52,260 nt of DNA. Source: a bacterium. GTDB taxonomy: Bacteria > Actinomycetota > Acidimicrobiia > Spongiisociales > UBA5794. The notes beneath the pieces are model-generated. The model saw nothing but the letters and a program-made list of their open reading frames with translations, had not been told where the DNA came from and did not search any database. Positions 17,860 to 25,641 of the stretch are shown one piece after another; the first letter of the stretch is position 1; each line of letters opens with the position of its first letter. Position numbers and translations under genes: made by a program. Location: NCBI GenBank assembly GCA_024228555.1, contig JAAETI010000801.1, positions 1 through 52,260 of the forward strand. The letters are read 5' to 3'.

Positions 17860-18354
17860 CTAGGACAGCGCCACCATCCGTCGAAGCCGGTCGGGGAGCA
17901 TCTCAACACCCCAGCCAGCGATTCCCCGGATCAGCTCGAGACCGTCGGCCGATCCATCCCAGTAGAGGTCGACAATCTCTGGCGGGCTTGCCTGCAGCAG
18001 GTAGTCGATAGCAAACGCTAGAACCAGCATGTCGTCGAAGCTGCCGAGAACCGGCACGAAGTCCGGGATCACGTCTATGGGCGAGACGATGTAGGCAGCG
18101 ACCAAGGTCATCGCAAGCCGGCGCTGCAGTGGAACCCGCCTATCTCTTAGGAGGCGGTAGAGGAGTTTGGCGAGGTTCGGTCCCAGCAAGACCGCCTCTT
18201 TGATCATCTCCTGCCGGCCTCGCATCGGAATCGGGTCGGAAGTGTCCAGCGGGTGTTGAACCAGCGCAAGCGTGGCCTCGACGGACTCGGGCTCATCACA
18301 CACGCCCGGGTTGCCGCCGGTTTGCTTCGATATCGGAACGACTTCGCCATCCAT
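17860..18354 (-). CDS. DUF1232 (YkvA-like) membrane-associated protein
   Basis: The 164-residue protein carries the DUF1232 core AAYIVSPIDVIPDFVPVLGSFDDMLVLAFAI at about 95-125. This short amphipathic or transmembrane hairpin is widespread in bacteria and has no firm function. The N-terminal 50 residues are polar. The ATG at 18354 has a TAGTCT hexamer 6 bases upstream and no Shine-Dalgarno; a GTG one codon earlier is possible. It is the last gene of the minus-strand series but seems to have its own promoter. Confidence 0.8.
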   Translation of the reverse strand: MDGEVVPISKQTGGNPGVCDEPESVEATLALVQHPLDTSDPIPMRGRQEMIKEAVLLGPNLAKLLYRLLRDRRVPLQRRLAMTLVAAYIVSPIDVIPDFVPVLGSFDDMLVLAFAIDYLLQASPPEIVDLYWDGSADGLELIRGIAGWGVEMLPDRLRRMVALS

Positions 18355-18360
18355 CACGCA

Positions 18361-18366
18361 AGACTA
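18361..18366 (-). promoter_or_regulatory. Putative -10 element for leaderless mRNA
   Basis: TAGTCT on the minus strand ends 6 bases before ATG 18354 of the DUF1232 gene, with no Shine-Dalgarno between. Confidence 0.45.
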
Positions 18367-18378
18367 ACTCGCATGCGA

Positions 18379-18744
18379 TCACTCTTCGGCGTCGAGAACC
18401 AATCGGGCCAGCGACTTCGGGGCGACCAACACGTAGGAAGTTCGGATCCACTCGTCGACGATCTCCCAGCGCCCATCGTCCGCATCATCTCGGAGCGTGA
18501 ACGAAATCCAACCGTGTCTCCCCAACCCGTAGCCAAGCGGCTCGGCAGTCGGATCGGTGGCGACGACCGCCTCTGCCTCTTCCCTGGACAGCTTGAGCGA
18601 CAACGACGTCGCATCCAGATCGCTGAACACGAAGTTCTTTGCCCGCACCCGGAACCCGGGATGCCCGCCCCACTCTGCAATATCGACTCGCTCGGTCTCC
18701 GGTAGCGAGGCGACGATCGCCTCGAGCCGTTCCATGTTGGTCAT
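18379..18744 (-). CDS. MmcQ/YjbR family protein
   Basis: The 121-residue protein fits the YjbR double-wing fold. It opens with MERLEAIVASLPETER, then VRAKNFVFSDLDATSLSLKL, GYGLGRHGWISFTL and a final DEWIRTSYVLVAPKSLARLV. Members are called DNA-binding by fold, with little functional data. Its ATG overlaps the upstream ROK kinase stop (ATGA), so the two are likely translated together. Confidence 0.75.
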   Translation of the reverse strand: MTNMERLEAIVASLPETERVDIAEWGGHPGFRVRAKNFVFSDLDATSLSLKLSREEAEAVVATDPTAEPLGYGLGRHGWISFTLRDDADDGRWEIVDEWIRTSYVLVAPKSLARLVLDAEE

Positions 18745-19676
18745 CGTGCGAGTTGAGCCTGGATCCCTTGTGCAGCGAGCAATGCGGCACCGATTGCCCC
18801 CGACTCCGGGCCCAGCTCGGCGACAACTATCGGCGGCAGCGGGCGATGCGATCCCCCGTGAATCGCATCGGCGGCAATCCGGCGCGCGGGACCTAGGAGC
18901 GATTCTCCCACTGAACCGAGCCCACCGCCGACCACGATCAGTTCCGGATCAAAGATGGCGATGAGACTGCACAATCCTTGGCCCAGCGCAGCCCCGACCT
19001 GGCTCACCAGCCCGCGAGCAGTTTCATCTCCGGCGTCTGCGGCAGAAGTGATGGTCTCTGCGCTGAAGTTGGCGTCACGCAGCGTTTTGGCCAATTGCCC
19101 GTCAGGATTGAGTGCATTGAACTCACGACCGAGTCGAGCCAATGCTGGCCCCGAGGCCACCGTCTCCCAACAGCCCCGCTTGCCACAATCGCACTGGAGC
19201 CCGTTTGCCTGGTAGAGCATGTGTCCCCACTCCCCAGCAAATGATGAACCGCGGTACACGTCACCGTTGGCAACAACAGCGCCGCCGATGCCCGTGCCAA
19301 GCGTGACGAGGAGAACATCCTGGCGACCAACGGCGGCACCGAGATGCAGCTCAGCAAGAGCCGCCATGTTGGCGTCGTTGTCGACAAAGGCCGGAACCCC
19401 GAATTCATCTTCGAGGATCTGCCGCACCGGAATGTTGGAACCAGCAACATGCGGCCCCCATACAAAGACGCCATCGGGATAACGCACCAAACCCGCAATG
19501 CCAGCACCTATCGCGACGACATCGTCGGTCCACAATTCGCGGATGGCTGCTTTGGCGGTGACCAGGAGATCTTCACCGGCAGAGGCAAACAACTCGCGCT
19601 CCACCACGTCACCGTCATCAACTCTTACAACCAGCAGCTTCGAGCCGCCCAGGTCAATACCAACGGTCGCTACCAC
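18741..19676 (-). CDS. ROK-family sugar kinase (probable glucokinase)
   Basis: The 311-residue protein shows an N-terminal ATP site GIDLGGSKLLVVRVD, the sugar-binding and catalytic segment FVDNDANMAALAE (Asp as base), VTLGTGIGGAVV, and the ROK zinc signature CDCGKRGCWE. GGGLGSVGESLL closes the second ATP motif. No helix-turn-helix precedes it, so it is an enzyme rather than a ROK repressor. Glucose is the likeliest substrate in actinobacteria, but specificity is inferred. A GTG start has GGAG upstream. Confidence 0.85.
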   Translation of the reverse strand: MVATVGIDLGGSKLLVVRVDDGDVVERELFASAGEDLLVTAKAAIRELWTDDVVAIGAGIAGLVRYPDGVFVWGPHVAGSNIPVRQILEDEFGVPAFVDNDANMAALAELHLGAAVGRQDVLLVTLGTGIGGAVVANGDVYRGSSFAGEWGHMLYQANGLQCDCGKRGCWETVASGPALARLGREFNALNPDGQLAKTLRDANFSAETITSAADAGDETARGLVSQVGAALGQGLCSLIAIFDPELIVVGGGLGSVGESLLGPARRIAADAIHGGSHRPLPPIVVAELGPESGAIGAALLAAQGIQAQLAR

Positions 19677-19704
19677 ATCTGCTCCAATTCAAGGCTCTTG
19701 TTCT

Positions 19705-19908
19705 TCAGTCCAATTCAATTCGGATGGGGCCATCTTCAATGTCCCCCGGGTCATCCTCATCGTCGGCACCATCGCGACGCGACCGGGCCACCTCGTCGAG
19801 GAATGCACCAACGCCGGCAACAACCTCGTACCCGGCACGCAGCCAATGCAGACTGGCGCGACGCAGACCCAGCTTCAGGACCCCGCGGTAATCGGTGTTC
19901 TCATCCAT
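19705..19908 (-). CDS. Small acidic helical protein
   Basis: The 67-residue product has a basic/hydrophobic helix (KLGLRRASLHWLRAGYEVVAGVGAFLDEVARSRR) followed by a very acidic tail ending in IRIELD. No known domain is recognised. It sits between the ArsA-like ATPase and the ROK kinase, all on one strand. Similar small proteins with a helix and an I-x-[I/L]-[E/D] end are familiar to me beside actinobacterial kinase or ArsA genes, but are uncharacterised. The start could be ATG 19908 or TTG 19917. Confidence 0.5.
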   Translation of the reverse strand: MDENTDYRGVLKLGLRRASLHWLRAGYEVVAGVGAFLDEVARSRRDGADDEDDPGDIEDGPIRIELD

Positions 19909-19950
19909 GTCTCGCAACCCGATCGACTTCGCAGTCAGCGTAGCTGTAGC

Positions 19951-21120
19951 TCACGGAGCCAGGCTGAATGTGATCCGCAGCTCACCCTCGACAAGCTGGG
20001 CGCGGCGCACATGACGGCGGGCCAGCGAGTCAGGAAGGATGATCGATCTCCGATAGGGACCGACTGTCACGACGAGCTCGTTGCCGTGGCGCATCACGTC
20101 AACGTCGCCCCGCTCGGCAAACGGCACCGTCACGATGAACACCACGTCATCATTCACATCCTCGATCCGGAATGGTCGGCCCTCCGACAGCCGCGCCGCC
20201 GGGTCCTCGTCGGCAAACAACTCCTGGCCGACTGTGCGGAGCCGGTCGATCCCCACCATCTCTTCGCCGAACAACCGCAGCTCACGAATCGCAACGTCGG
20301 CGAATCCTTCTTCAACCGAAGCCATATGCTCCTTCTGGATCTCCCGCCATCGGGCGAAGTATGGGTCGGTAACTGTCTCGGGAAGGACCCGATTGACGAT
20401 CGCGGCATCTACCGCGTAGCCAAACAAACCAAGGTAGGTGTACGTACGCCGCGCCTCGGCGATCACCATCTTCTCGGGGTTCATAACAAGCCGGGCACTG
20501 GTCACCTCTGGGTCGACAAGAATCTCTCTAATCCCGTCCAGCCGCTCGTAGAATCTGGCCACCGCTTCGAACACTTTGTCATCGGCGACCGGCATGGAGG
20601 TCACCTTCGACAGCATCGGTCGCACCACCTTGGCTACCCGGCGCCCGATGGGGAACATCTTCTCCATGTACCAGGAGAGGACCTCCGGAAGACTGAGCAA
20701 GCGAAGTGTTTCCGCGGTCGGTGCGCAGTCCACAACGATTACGTCGTACTCCCCAGACCGGACATGATCGCGAACGCTGACCAGCGAGAAGATCTCCTCC
20801 ATTCCTGGGAATACCGTCAACTCTTCGGCTTCGATGCCTTTGAGACCGGACCAATCGAAGAGGTCGGTCAGTGCATCGCGTACCTCACCCCAGGATTCCT
20901 CGAGCCTTTGCTGCGAATTGATTTGCTGTGCGGACAGCTGCGGTGTGACCTGGGTGGGGGCGTCGCCGAACTCGAGTTGGAATGCGTCGGCCAGTGAGTG
21001 CGCCGGGTCTGTGGACATGACCAAGGTGCGGTAACCCAGGTCGGCGGCACGGACCGCGGTGGCCGCCGAAACCGTTGTCTTGCCGACTCCGCCTTTGCCT
21101 GTCACCAACAGGACTCGCAT
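19951..21120 (-). CDS. ArsA-like ATPase with C-terminal HSP20-like domain
   Basis: The 389-residue protein is a deviant Walker A (SIMIBI) ATPase: GKGGVGKTTVSAATA at residues 9-23, switch STDPAHSLADAF, and VVDCAPTAETLRLLSLP. The last 80 residues (DVMRHGNELVVTVGPYRRSIILPDSL) form the small heat-shock-like beta domain often fused to actinobacterial ArsA homologues. The arsenite-binding cysteines are not evident and no arsB is nearby. A role in membrane-protein targeting or another ATP-driven process is more likely than arsenic export. AGGAG precedes the ATG. It follows the SRPBCC gene by 9 bases; as I recall, that pairing also occurs in mycobacteria (Rv2185c-Rv2184c). Confidence 0.85.
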   Translation of the reverse strand: MRVLLVTGKGGVGKTTVSAATAVRAADLGYRTLVMSTDPAHSLADAFQLEFGDAPTQVTPQLSAQQINSQQRLEESWGEVRDALTDLFDWSGLKGIEAEELTVFPGMEEIFSLVSVRDHVRSGEYDVIVVDCAPTAETLRLLSLPEVLSWYMEKMFPIGRRVAKVVRPMLSKVTSMPVADDKVFEAVARFYERLDGIREILVDPEVTSARLVMNPEKMVIAEARRTYTYLGLFGYAVDAAIVNRVLPETVTDPYFARWREIQKEHMASVEEGFADVAIRELRLFGEEMVGIDRLRTVGQELFADEDPAARLSEGRPFRIEDVNDDVVFIVTVPFAERGDVDVMRHGNELVVTVGPYRRSIILPDSLARRHVRRAQLVEGELRITFSLAP

Positions 21121-21129
21121 TGTGAGCTC

Positions 21130-21570
21130 CTAGGAGGCTTCGGCGCGCTTCTTCAAACCACGCAGTGCGTTGCTGACTATCTGCTTTTCTGCCTGACGGC
21201 GCAGGAACCCAGGGACGGTGAATGCCGGCTCGACTTTGAGCGCGTAAAGAACCTCGGTTCCGCCTTCCTCGAGGTCGGTGAATCGGTAGCTTCCCTCCAT
21301 CGCTGTGATATCAAGGCCAGGATCGGCCGACCACGAGAAGCCATCATCGAGGTCGTACCGATACAAGAGCGTATACGAGATTTCCTTGATCATTGCATCG
21401 GCAACAAACGAGACCCTGATGGGACGGCCGTACTCGTCTTCCTCTTCGATCTCTACCTGCTTGACACCCGTTGCCCACTCTGGATACGCATCGAGATCAA
21501 GCGCAACTTCGTAGATCGTCTGGGCATCGGCAGACACTTCGATGCTTTGAACTGTGCCTTCCATCGCCAT
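21130..21570 (-). CDS. SRPBCC (START-like) domain protein
   Basis: The 146-residue protein has the helix-grip layout of the polyketide-cyclase/SRPBCC superfamily: SIEVSADAQTIYEVALDLDAYPEWATGVKQVEI, then antiparallel strands and a long final helix (FLRRQAEKQIVSNALRGLKKRAEAS). Such domains bind hydrophobic ligands in an internal pocket; the ligand here is unknown. ATG 21570 has GGAGAGGA 8 bases upstream, which decides it over codons further upstream. It is the first gene of a likely SRPBCC-arsA-small-ROK-yjbR transcription unit, preceded by a repeated motif. Confidence 0.8.
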   Translation of the reverse strand: MAMEGTVQSIEVSADAQTIYEVALDLDAYPEWATGVKQVEIEEEDEYGRPIRVSFVADAMIKEISYTLLYRYDLDDGFSWSADPGLDITAMEGSYRFTDLEEGGTEVLYALKVEPAFTVPGFLRRQAEKQIVSNALRGLKKRAEAS

Positions 21571-21589
21571 GGCTGTAGTCCTCTCCAGT

Positions 21590-21636
21590 GCTAACAATTG
21601 CAAGCATAGTCGGATAAACGCTCACTATTGCAAGCA
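21590..21636 (-). repeat. Two direct repeats upstream of the SRPBCC-ArsA genes
   Basis: Read on the minus strand, TGCTTGCAATnGTnAGC occurs twice (21620-21636 and 21590-21606): 15 of 17 positions are identical and the starts are exactly 30 bp apart, about three helical turns. A TATGCT hexamer (21603-21608, minus) overlaps the second copy and could be the -10 element. This looks like a tandem operator. Confidence 0.5.
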
Positions 21637-21643
21637 ATGTGAA

Positions 21644-22372
21644 CTAGATAACCGTCCTAATCCTGTCAAAGGTCAAAACATACTCGACCGGCTCATCCGG
21701 ATCGGGATATCTTGCATCGTAGGCCTCGAGACCATCGCAAAACTCCTGGTCGGATATCAGTTGCAGCGTACTGACAAAGCGTGCCTCGACGGCGCGACGC
21801 CACTGAGCTGCCGAGGACACCTTCTCCTCGATGTCCTTATCGATGATCACGCTGGCGCAAGTGGCATCGAGATAGGCTGCAACCTCTTGCGGATCTGGAA
21901 AGCGATCCGTGTCGATGTCACCAATCGAAGGAAACCATCGGGCCAGAAACGATGCTCGGTGATGCTGCTCCCCCATCGTCCAGATCCAGCACTCGCCTCC
22001 GGACATGACGACCCTTCCAACTTCATCGAGCGCCGCCTTCCAATCGCCGTAGTGGAGGGAAAGGTGAAAGTACGCAAGCCGGGCGGTGTCATTCCTGAAG
22101 GGCAAGAACTGCGAATAGGCCCGAACCGTGTGGACGCCTTTGTGCCGGCTTGCCTCCTTGGACATCCCTGCCGAAGGGTCAACAACGATCGGAACGGCAT
22201 GCCACTCGAGCCAGGTGGCGGCGTGGTGCCCACGACCCCCACCGATGTCGATGCCAACGCACCCAGCATCAAGGTTCGCTGAGGATGCCGCCAAGCGGGC
22301 TCTGGCGAGAGCGGCTGCCGACGCCGGACGGTGGGAATAGCCTGCGGCGAGATTCTCGAGATCAACCTGCAT
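21644..22372 (-). CDS. SAM-dependent methyltransferase (class I)
   Basis: The 242-residue product shows motif I GCVGIDIGGGRGHHAATWLE at about 36-55, motif II-like VPIVVDPSAGM and a YFHLSLHYGDWKAALDEVGRV segment typical of the Methyltransf_11 fold. The substrate is unknown. ATG 22372 lies inside the end of the metallophosphatase gene (11-base overlap), so translation is likely coupled. A start 27 bases further upstream is possible but has no support. Confidence 0.75.
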   Translation of the reverse strand: MQVDLENLAAGYSHRPASAAALARARLAASSANLDAGCVGIDIGGGRGHHAATWLEWHAVPIVVDPSAGMSKEASRHKGVHTVRAYSQFLPFRNDTARLAYFHLSLHYGDWKAALDEVGRVVMSGGECWIWTMGEQHHRASFLARWFPSIGDIDTDRFPDPQEVAAYLDATCASVIIDKDIEEKVSSAAQWRRAVEARFVSTLQLISDQEFCDGLEAYDARYPDPDEPVEYVLTFDRIRTVI

Positions 22373-23123
22373 TGTGAACAAACACCCGGCCGGTGGCACG
22401 GAAGTATCCGACGTTCTGGCTCACGGTACGGCCGACATCCCACCGAACTGCCTGAGGTTGGTGGATATCTCCGAAGTAGTGGCGGGGTGGTTGATGCTCG
22501 AGTAGGTAGGCGAGGACCGCCGGGGAGCCCTTCTCCCGACCTCCGATCACATCAGCAGAAAGCTGGCGCACGGCAGGAGCCACATGGGTGCACAACATAT
22601 CGACAGATCCGATTTCGCGGAGACGGTCCGCCATTTCGGCATCACTGATCTCGCCTGGCGAGTTGATGGTCGGGACACCGCCACCGACCAGCCCGATGGT
22701 GAGCCCATCCAACTCGATCACCCCGGCTTCGATGTAGGTGGCGCTCGCCGGCAAGTGCGACTCCAAGACGCTTGGATTGTCGACATTGCCATATGTCACA
22801 TATGCTTCGACGCCTTCCAGAGTCGCACAAATCTCGTTGTAGGCACGAGCGATCGCATCTGCGTAGGCCAAGCGAAACGCATCTTCCCGCCCTTTGCTGT
22901 GGGTGCGCCATAACTCGCCGGCAGAGGTGAAGTCACCACCGGAGCGCAGCTTCACTACCTCATCGACGAACTCTTGTCCGGCGACTTCCGACACGATCCC
23001 GTGGTTGTCGCGGTAGTCGATGAAGTTGATCAGGTCGCCCAGCACGAGCAAGGGACTGTCACCTGGTGCCTCCCTGGCCAACGCTGCCACCGCGCCATGC
23101 ACATCGGATACGAGACGGATCAA
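22362..23123 (-). CDS. Metallophosphoesterase
   Basis: The 253-residue protein has the calcineurin-like dimetal motifs in order: LVSDVHGA (D-x-H), LVLGDLINF (GD), TYGNVDNP (GN-x-D, without the usual His), LCTHVAP and a final FGDIHQPQ (GD-x-H). Family members cleave phosphomono- or diesters; the target is not evident. A TTG at 23123 overlaps the stop of the upstream gene (TTGA) and has a GGGGA stretch before it. The frame upstream is Arg/Cys-rich nonsense overlapping the neighbour, so I reject a longer start. Confidence 0.8.
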   Translation of the reverse strand: MIRLVSDVHGAVAALAREAPGDSPLLVLGDLINFIDYRDNHGIVSEVAGQEFVDEVVKLRSGGDFTSAGELWRTHSKGREDAFRLAYADAIARAYNEICATLEGVEAYVTYGNVDNPSVLESHLPASATYIEAGVIELDGLTIGLVGGGVPTINSPGEISDAEMADRLREIGSVDMLCTHVAPAVRQLSADVIGGREKGSPAVLAYLLEHQPPRHYFGDIHQPQAVRWDVGRTVSQNVGYFRATGRVFVHNAG

Positions 23124-23425
23124 GTCGAGTCCCCACCCACGTCCTCTTCGACGCCGAGGTAGCCAGCGACGACAACCGCGGCACCGGCACCGGCCAGCGC
23201 AACCACAACCGCCAGACCGTCGTTCCATCCACCGAACGAGGCCGACATCCCGGCCAGCCCAAACCCTGCGACACCAGCAATCACCGACCTCCCGACACTG
23301 CCAAACCGCTCCTCGGGTTCCAGATGCTCCTTGTCGTCAAGCGAAGACGAAAGTAGCCCCAAGACCAGCCATCCCAGAATTCCGATGACGCCGAGCACAA
23401 TGCACACGGCGTAGATCGCAATCAT
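23120..23425 (-). CDS. Small membrane protein of unknown function
   Basis: The 101-residue product has one N-terminal transmembrane helix (IAIYAVCIVLGVIGILGWLVLGLL), a charged loop (DDKEHLEPEERFG) and two further hydrophobic Gly/Ala-rich segments. No known family is recognised. ATG 23425 has GAGGAG 7 bases upstream, and the longer open frame overlaps queG. The stop overlaps the metallophosphatase TTG start. Confidence 0.6.
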   Translation of the reverse strand: MIAIYAVCIVLGVIGILGWLVLGLLSSSLDDKEHLEPEERFGSVGRSVIAGVAGFGLAGMSASFGGWNDGLAVVVALAGAGAAVVVAGYLGVEEDVGGDST

Positions 23426-23496
23426 CAAGGGGCTCCTCTCTTGGCTGACCGTTGTATCGGTCCCACAGTTCGCCAGGTGAAGCGTAGACCGCTCAC

Positions 23497-24633
23497 TCAC
23501 TCCGAGCCCACAACCGCCAATGCGGCCTCGATCTCGACAATGACCGAATCGACACGCTCCCGACCCAGCTGATGCTGAAGAAGCGGCACCGCCTGTTCGC
23601 CGCCGATGCGACCAATGGCCCATGCCGCATGCGAACGGTAGAGATCATCCGGATCACCAAGAAATCCAGCAAGCACCGCTTGCGCATCCGCTGTCGCGGG
23701 CGAGGACACCGCACCCACCTGTCTTGCCTGTGCGATGGAATTGGCCAACGCAACTATTGCGTTGCGGCGGAGAAACCGAGGCCGACGCCGCGGGACGTAG
23801 AAATGCGAGTACTTCTCCAACAGCGTCTTGTCGTCGGTGGCGAGCAACTCGAGGAGATCTACCCGGCCCGGTCCAACTGCGACGTCGGTGAGCCTCTTGA
23901 ACCCCGGGGGGCATACATCGAGACAATCATCGCACCCGTAAACACGGTCACCCATTGGTGCCCGTAGCTCGACGGGAATCGGTCCCCCCACCTGCATCCA
24001 GTGCGCCAGACAGAGCGACGCATCGAGCACCCCCGGCGCCACGATCGCACCGGTCGGGCAGGCAGGCATGCAGGCATCGCAAGCGCCACAGTCACGAACC
24101 ATCGGCTCATCGGCCGGCAGGTCTGCGTCCGTGACCAATGATCCAAGCAGCAACCACGGGCCATGCCGAGGGTCGAGAACCAGACTGCTCTTGCCCCACC
24201 AGGCAACGCCAGCGCGAACGGCCGCGGCACGGTCGACGAGCCGGTCATCGTCAACAAGCACCTCGGCTCGCCAGCCCGCACCAACCACCAACGCCTGCAG
24301 ACTTGCCAGCGCCTCGCGGAGACCCCGATAGTGATCCTCGGTCGCAAACCGAGCGATCCGGCCCACGCCCGGCGAAGGCTCGCCCGGTGAGCCCGCCTCA
24401 GGCAGGTAGGACCAGGACACCACAACAATCGACCTTGCCCAGGCAAACGAATGTGTAACAGCCGTAGCGGTTTCTGGTTGCTTGTACGTGAACTGCAGCT
24501 TGCCGGCCAGCCCGGCCGCACGCCGCCGCTCGATGGTGTCGGCGACAGCATCGAATGGCTCGGCACCGGTTACGCCAAATCCCGCACACCCGGCTTCTTG
24601 TGATCTCAGCTTGAGTTGCTCGTAGAGTTTCAC
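23497..24633 (-). CDS. queG: Epoxyqueuosine reductase
   Basis: QueG performs the last step of queuosine tRNA modification, reducing epoxyqueuosine with cobalamin and two 4Fe-4S clusters. The 378-residue protein shows the cobalamin-binding N-terminal domain, CGACDACMPACPTGA and CDDCLDVCP for the two clusters, and C-terminal HEAT-like repeats (LYRSHAAWAIGRIGGEQAVPLL). Other queuosine genes are not in the window. The GTG start has no Shine-Dalgarno but a TAGGCT hexamer 6 bases upstream, suggesting a leaderless mRNA. Confidence 0.93.
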   Translation of the reverse strand: MKLYEQLKLRSQEAGCAGFGVTGAEPFDAVADTIERRRAAGLAGKLQFTYKQPETATAVTHSFAWARSIVVVSWSYLPEAGSPGEPSPGVGRIARFATEDHYRGLREALASLQALVVGAGWRAEVLVDDDRLVDRAAAVRAGVAWWGKSSLVLDPRHGPWLLLGSLVTDADLPADEPMVRDCGACDACMPACPTGAIVAPGVLDASLCLAHWMQVGGPIPVELRAPMGDRVYGCDDCLDVCPPGFKRLTDVAVGPGRVDLLELLATDDKTLLEKYSHFYVPRRRPRFLRRNAIVALANSIAQARQVGAVSSPATADAQAVLAGFLGDPDDLYRSHAAWAIGRIGGEQAVPLLQHQLGRERVDSVIVEIEAALAVVGSE

Positions 24634-24639
24634 CCGGCC

Positions 24640-24645
24640 AGCCTA
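24640..24645 (-). promoter_or_regulatory. Putative -10 element for leaderless queG mRNA
   Basis: TAGGCT on the minus strand ends 6 bases before GTG 24633. It shares a 61-base gap with a divergent element at 24681-24686. Confidence 0.5.
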
Positions 24646-24680
24646 TTGGATCTGTGGCTGCGGGCAGCTGTGATCGTCTA

Positions 24681-24686
24681 TAGACT
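24681..24686 (+). promoter_or_regulatory. Putative -10 element for leaderless mRNA
   Basis: TAGACT ends 8 bases before GTG 24695; no Shine-Dalgarno is present between. Confidence 0.5.
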
Positions 24687-24694
24687 CCCCATCC

Positions 24695-25297
24695 GTGCTC
24701 CCCCTCCCTACCGAACGCCTTCCCCGCCGCCTTGGCCAACTACTTCCCGGCCTGGTGGCATTTGGCGTCGGTATCGCATTGATGGTCAACGCCGACCTGG
24801 GTCTGTCTCCGTGGCAGGTGTTCCACCAAGGAATCGCCGAGAACACGGGCATCGCCATCGGGACGGTGACGATCCTTACCGGGATCATCGTCCTACTGGG
24901 GTGGATCCCGTTGCGGGAGCGCTTTGGGTTGGGGACAATCCTCAACGTGGCCATCATCGGGAACGTCGTAAACGTCACACTCCTGCTTCTGCCGGAGGAA
25001 CTCAGTGGACTGGCCATGCGATGGACCACCATGTTGGGTGGGATCGTGCTCATCGGTCTTGGTTCAGGGCTGTACATTGGCGCCGAAATGGGACCCGGCC
25101 CGCGTGACGGTCTGATGACCGGTCTTGCCCGCAAGGGATTCCGCATCGGTGCGGTCCGGACCGGGTTGGAGATCTCGGTCCTGGCGATCGGATGGCTACT
25201 CGGGGGCACGGTCGGCGCCGGCACGGTGGCATTTGCTGTGACGATCGGCCCTCTGATCGCCTTCCTACTGCCCCGCCTGACCGTCCAACTCAGCTAG
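24695..25297 (+). CDS. YczE/YyaS/YitT-like membrane protein
   Basis: The 200-residue protein has five hydrophobic segments and family landmarks: GLVAFGVGIALMVNADLGLSPWQVFHQGI near the N-terminus, and GLGSGLYIGAEMGPGPRDGLMTGLARK in the middle. These Gly-Pro-rich motifs are typical of the YczE family of uncharacterised inner-membrane proteins, possibly transporters. It is encoded divergently from queG, sharing a very short promoter region. Transcription converges on the small CxxC gene. Confidence 0.8.
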   Translation: MLPLPTERLPRRLGQLLPGLVAFGVGIALMVNADLGLSPWQVFHQGIAENTGIAIGTVTILTGIIVLLGWIPLRERFGLGTILNVAIIGNVVNVTLLLLPEELSGLAMRWTTMLGGIVLIGLGSGLYIGAEMGPGPRDGLMTGLARKGFRIGAVRTGLEISVLAIGWLLGGTVGAGTVAFAVTIGPLIAFLLPRLTVQLS

Positions 25298-25320
25298 GAC
25301 CCCAATCTGGCCGTCCTTCG

Positions 25321-25527
25321 CTAACCAGCGGCCGCCGAGGAATCATCTGAGAAAGGAACCAGACGAAGTGGTGCCACCAGACCGGCATCGGCCAGGTTGT
25401 CGAAGGCCTCGGCCTCGTCACTACCGAGCTCAAACGGCCCCGACATCTGATGAAGCAACACAGGCACGATGCATGTGTCACAGGCTGTCGTCGCCTGCAT
25501 ATTGCAGGCATTGCAATCGATGTGCAT
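25321..25527 (-). CDS. Small CxxC protein
   Basis: The 68-residue product begins MHIDCNACNMQATTACDTCIV, with two CxxC pairs 11 residues apart, compatible with binding one zinc ion or an iron-sulfur cluster. The rest (DEAEAFDNLADAGLVAPLRLVP) is a short helix-loop. Similar mini-proteins (C-x2-C...C-x2-CVV, then AL..LA.AGLVPPLR) are common and uncharacterised in actinobacteria. AGGAGA lies 6 bases before the ATG. It is encoded divergently from the F420-type oxidoreductase. Confidence 0.7.
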   Translation of the reverse strand: MHIDCNACNMQATTACDTCIVPVLLHQMSGPFELGSDEAEAFDNLADAGLVAPLRLVPFSDDSSAAAG

Positions 25528-25641
25528 TCCGTTCTCCTATCAGCGTGACCTCAACTTATCCACAAGGTGTGACAAAAAACCCGCAAGAGCCAGCCTGCTA
25601 CTTTCCGGACCACGCCTGAGCCACCGATCGAGAGGGACCCC

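Noticed and set aside
19498-20997. A 499-codon open frame on the plus strand
   Set aside because: It is antisense to the ROK kinase, small acidic gene and ArsA-like gene, all with clear motifs; its product has no recognisable domain.
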